This document shows positions 63,226 through 64,000 of a stretch of DNA of 64,000 bases, in pieces; within the stretch, counting starts at the first letter, position 1, and every line of letters begins with the position of its first letter. This DNA comes from Macrostomum hystrix (taxonomy: Eukaryota > Platyhelminthes > Macrostomidae): the NCBI GenBank assembly GCA_950097015.1, contig CATNEN010000003.1, positions 7,156,001 through 7,220,000 on the forward strand, written 5' to 3'. The notes beneath the pieces were generated by a model that saw only the letters and a list, made by a program, of their open reading frames with translations, was not told the DNA's origin and searched no databases. Made by a program: the position numbers and the translations under genes.

Positions 63226-64000
63226 ATTGCTCGATTGATAGTTGTCAAAAATATGGATTATAAAAATTTCACTGATAAGGTCTTTACGGCTTGTGGTTTG
63301 ATAGTTTTAGCATCAAGGCCAATTGTGCCTGTCTATATTGCAGCATTTCGGACAACCCCAACTGTGATGACTCATGCCAATAGAGGGTGCCATGTAAAGA
63401 TCAATAATTAGATCTGGCTAACCAATCAGAAAGAGTTTTGTTCTAACATTTCTAATCCACCCACTGGGCTACTTGTTGTGGATTGCCTTAGCCTTTACGT
63501 TCTTTCTTTATGTACAGTGTGGGGTGTCAAAGTCGAGTGTGGTGCGACTTGTTATGTAATCTGTTTTCGACACACTTCATTCAATAATAGGACACCAAAA
63601 ACATCTTATATCTACAGTGTTATTGGGGTGCAAGTGCGGCGTGTGGCTATAATGTGGCTAAAAATAGAGGGTTTCAAGTCAGCCAATAGCAGTTGACTGC
63701 ATTCAATAAAAGTTATTTCATTAAAGTGCCACCGCAAGCCCCAACCTAGCGAGACTTTTCAGTAATCATCACAAACAGCTAAAGCCTCATGAAGCTCACC
63801 AATGAAGCCTTACCCGATTTTAACTGGAGTTGGGGTGGCCCTAAGCTGGAATTCATTTTTGACCAATAAGAAACGGGCTTTAATAAAAATGAAATGAGTT
63901 TCGTTTGGTTTGCAAGGCTTTCAAACCAATCTCGCTAATCCTTGCTTCGCATGAGTGAGCGTATATAAATAAACCAGAGCCTAAAATCTGAAATCTAACC
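63226..64000. other. RPA1-like 5' flank and possible plus-strand promoter at the edge
   Basis: CCAAT-type motifs occur near 63420 and 63862. A TATATAAATA at 63962-63971 lies close to the right edge on the plus strand and could serve a gene beyond the window. The 72-codon plus frame at 63478-63696 is unsupported. Confidence 0.35.

Overview
The window looks like a metazoan nuclear genome, probably a compact-gene invertebrate such as a flatworm or another spiralian; the exact taxon cannot be fixed from the sequence. Evidence: spliced genes with GT-AG introns whose exons join in frame, animal-type proteins (a Notch-like receptor, a mitochondrial YME1L i-AAA protease, an M13/neprilysin-like peptidase, an RPA1-like protein, a C-type lectin), TATA boxes, AATAAA signals, two tRNA-derived SINE families, a LINE remnant and an hAT MITE. 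About a quarter of the window is minisatellite: 19 separate arrays with units of 13-39 bp.

Layout. 1-470: 3' end of an unidentified plus-strand gene. 1.3-3.5 kb: intronless secreted M13 peptidase (minus). 4.3-6.0 kb: SINE next to a dead LINE 3' fragment. 6.1-6.6 kb: small cysteine-rich secreted peptide gene with TATA box and 5'UTR intron (minus). 8.1-9.1 kb: frameshifted C-type lectin copy ending inside a 20-bp array. 9.7-10.8 kb: a polyQ exon and a possible GC-rich exon (minus). 12.1-26.8 kb: Notch-like gene (minus), four coding exons that splice in frame into at least 1033 codons (signal peptide, 11 EGF, 3 LNR, TM), with introns carrying arrays and SINEs. 27.1-40 kb: mostly arrays and AT-rich DNA, with two or three weak candidate exons. 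41.8-48.6 kb: complete six-exon YME1L gene (810 aa, minus), four of five introns being almost wholly minisatellite and the fifth a SINE. 49.2-49.7 kb: hAT MITE carrying its own minisatellite. 53.3-54.3 kb: intact C-type lectin gene (plus). 55-61 kb: inverted repeats, a 527-bp tandem duplication and arrays. 61.8-63.2 kb: complete three-exon RPA1-like gene (338 aa, minus).

The genes do not form one pathway. The common theme is architecture: long introns are largely single tandem arrays, usually with a unit private to that intron, running to within tens of bases of the splice sites, mostly with the G-poor strand as sense. Short introns (RPA1-like, 5'UTR introns) have none. One 16-bp unit is shared by a Notch intron, the inside of an hAT MITE and the 3' flank of the lectin gene, which hints at how arrays might spread. 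Other points of interest are a compact Notch with no ankyrin repeats visible in the window, CAG/CTG runs read in three frames, a conversion-like tract between the two lectin copies, and a two-OB-fold RPA1-like protein.
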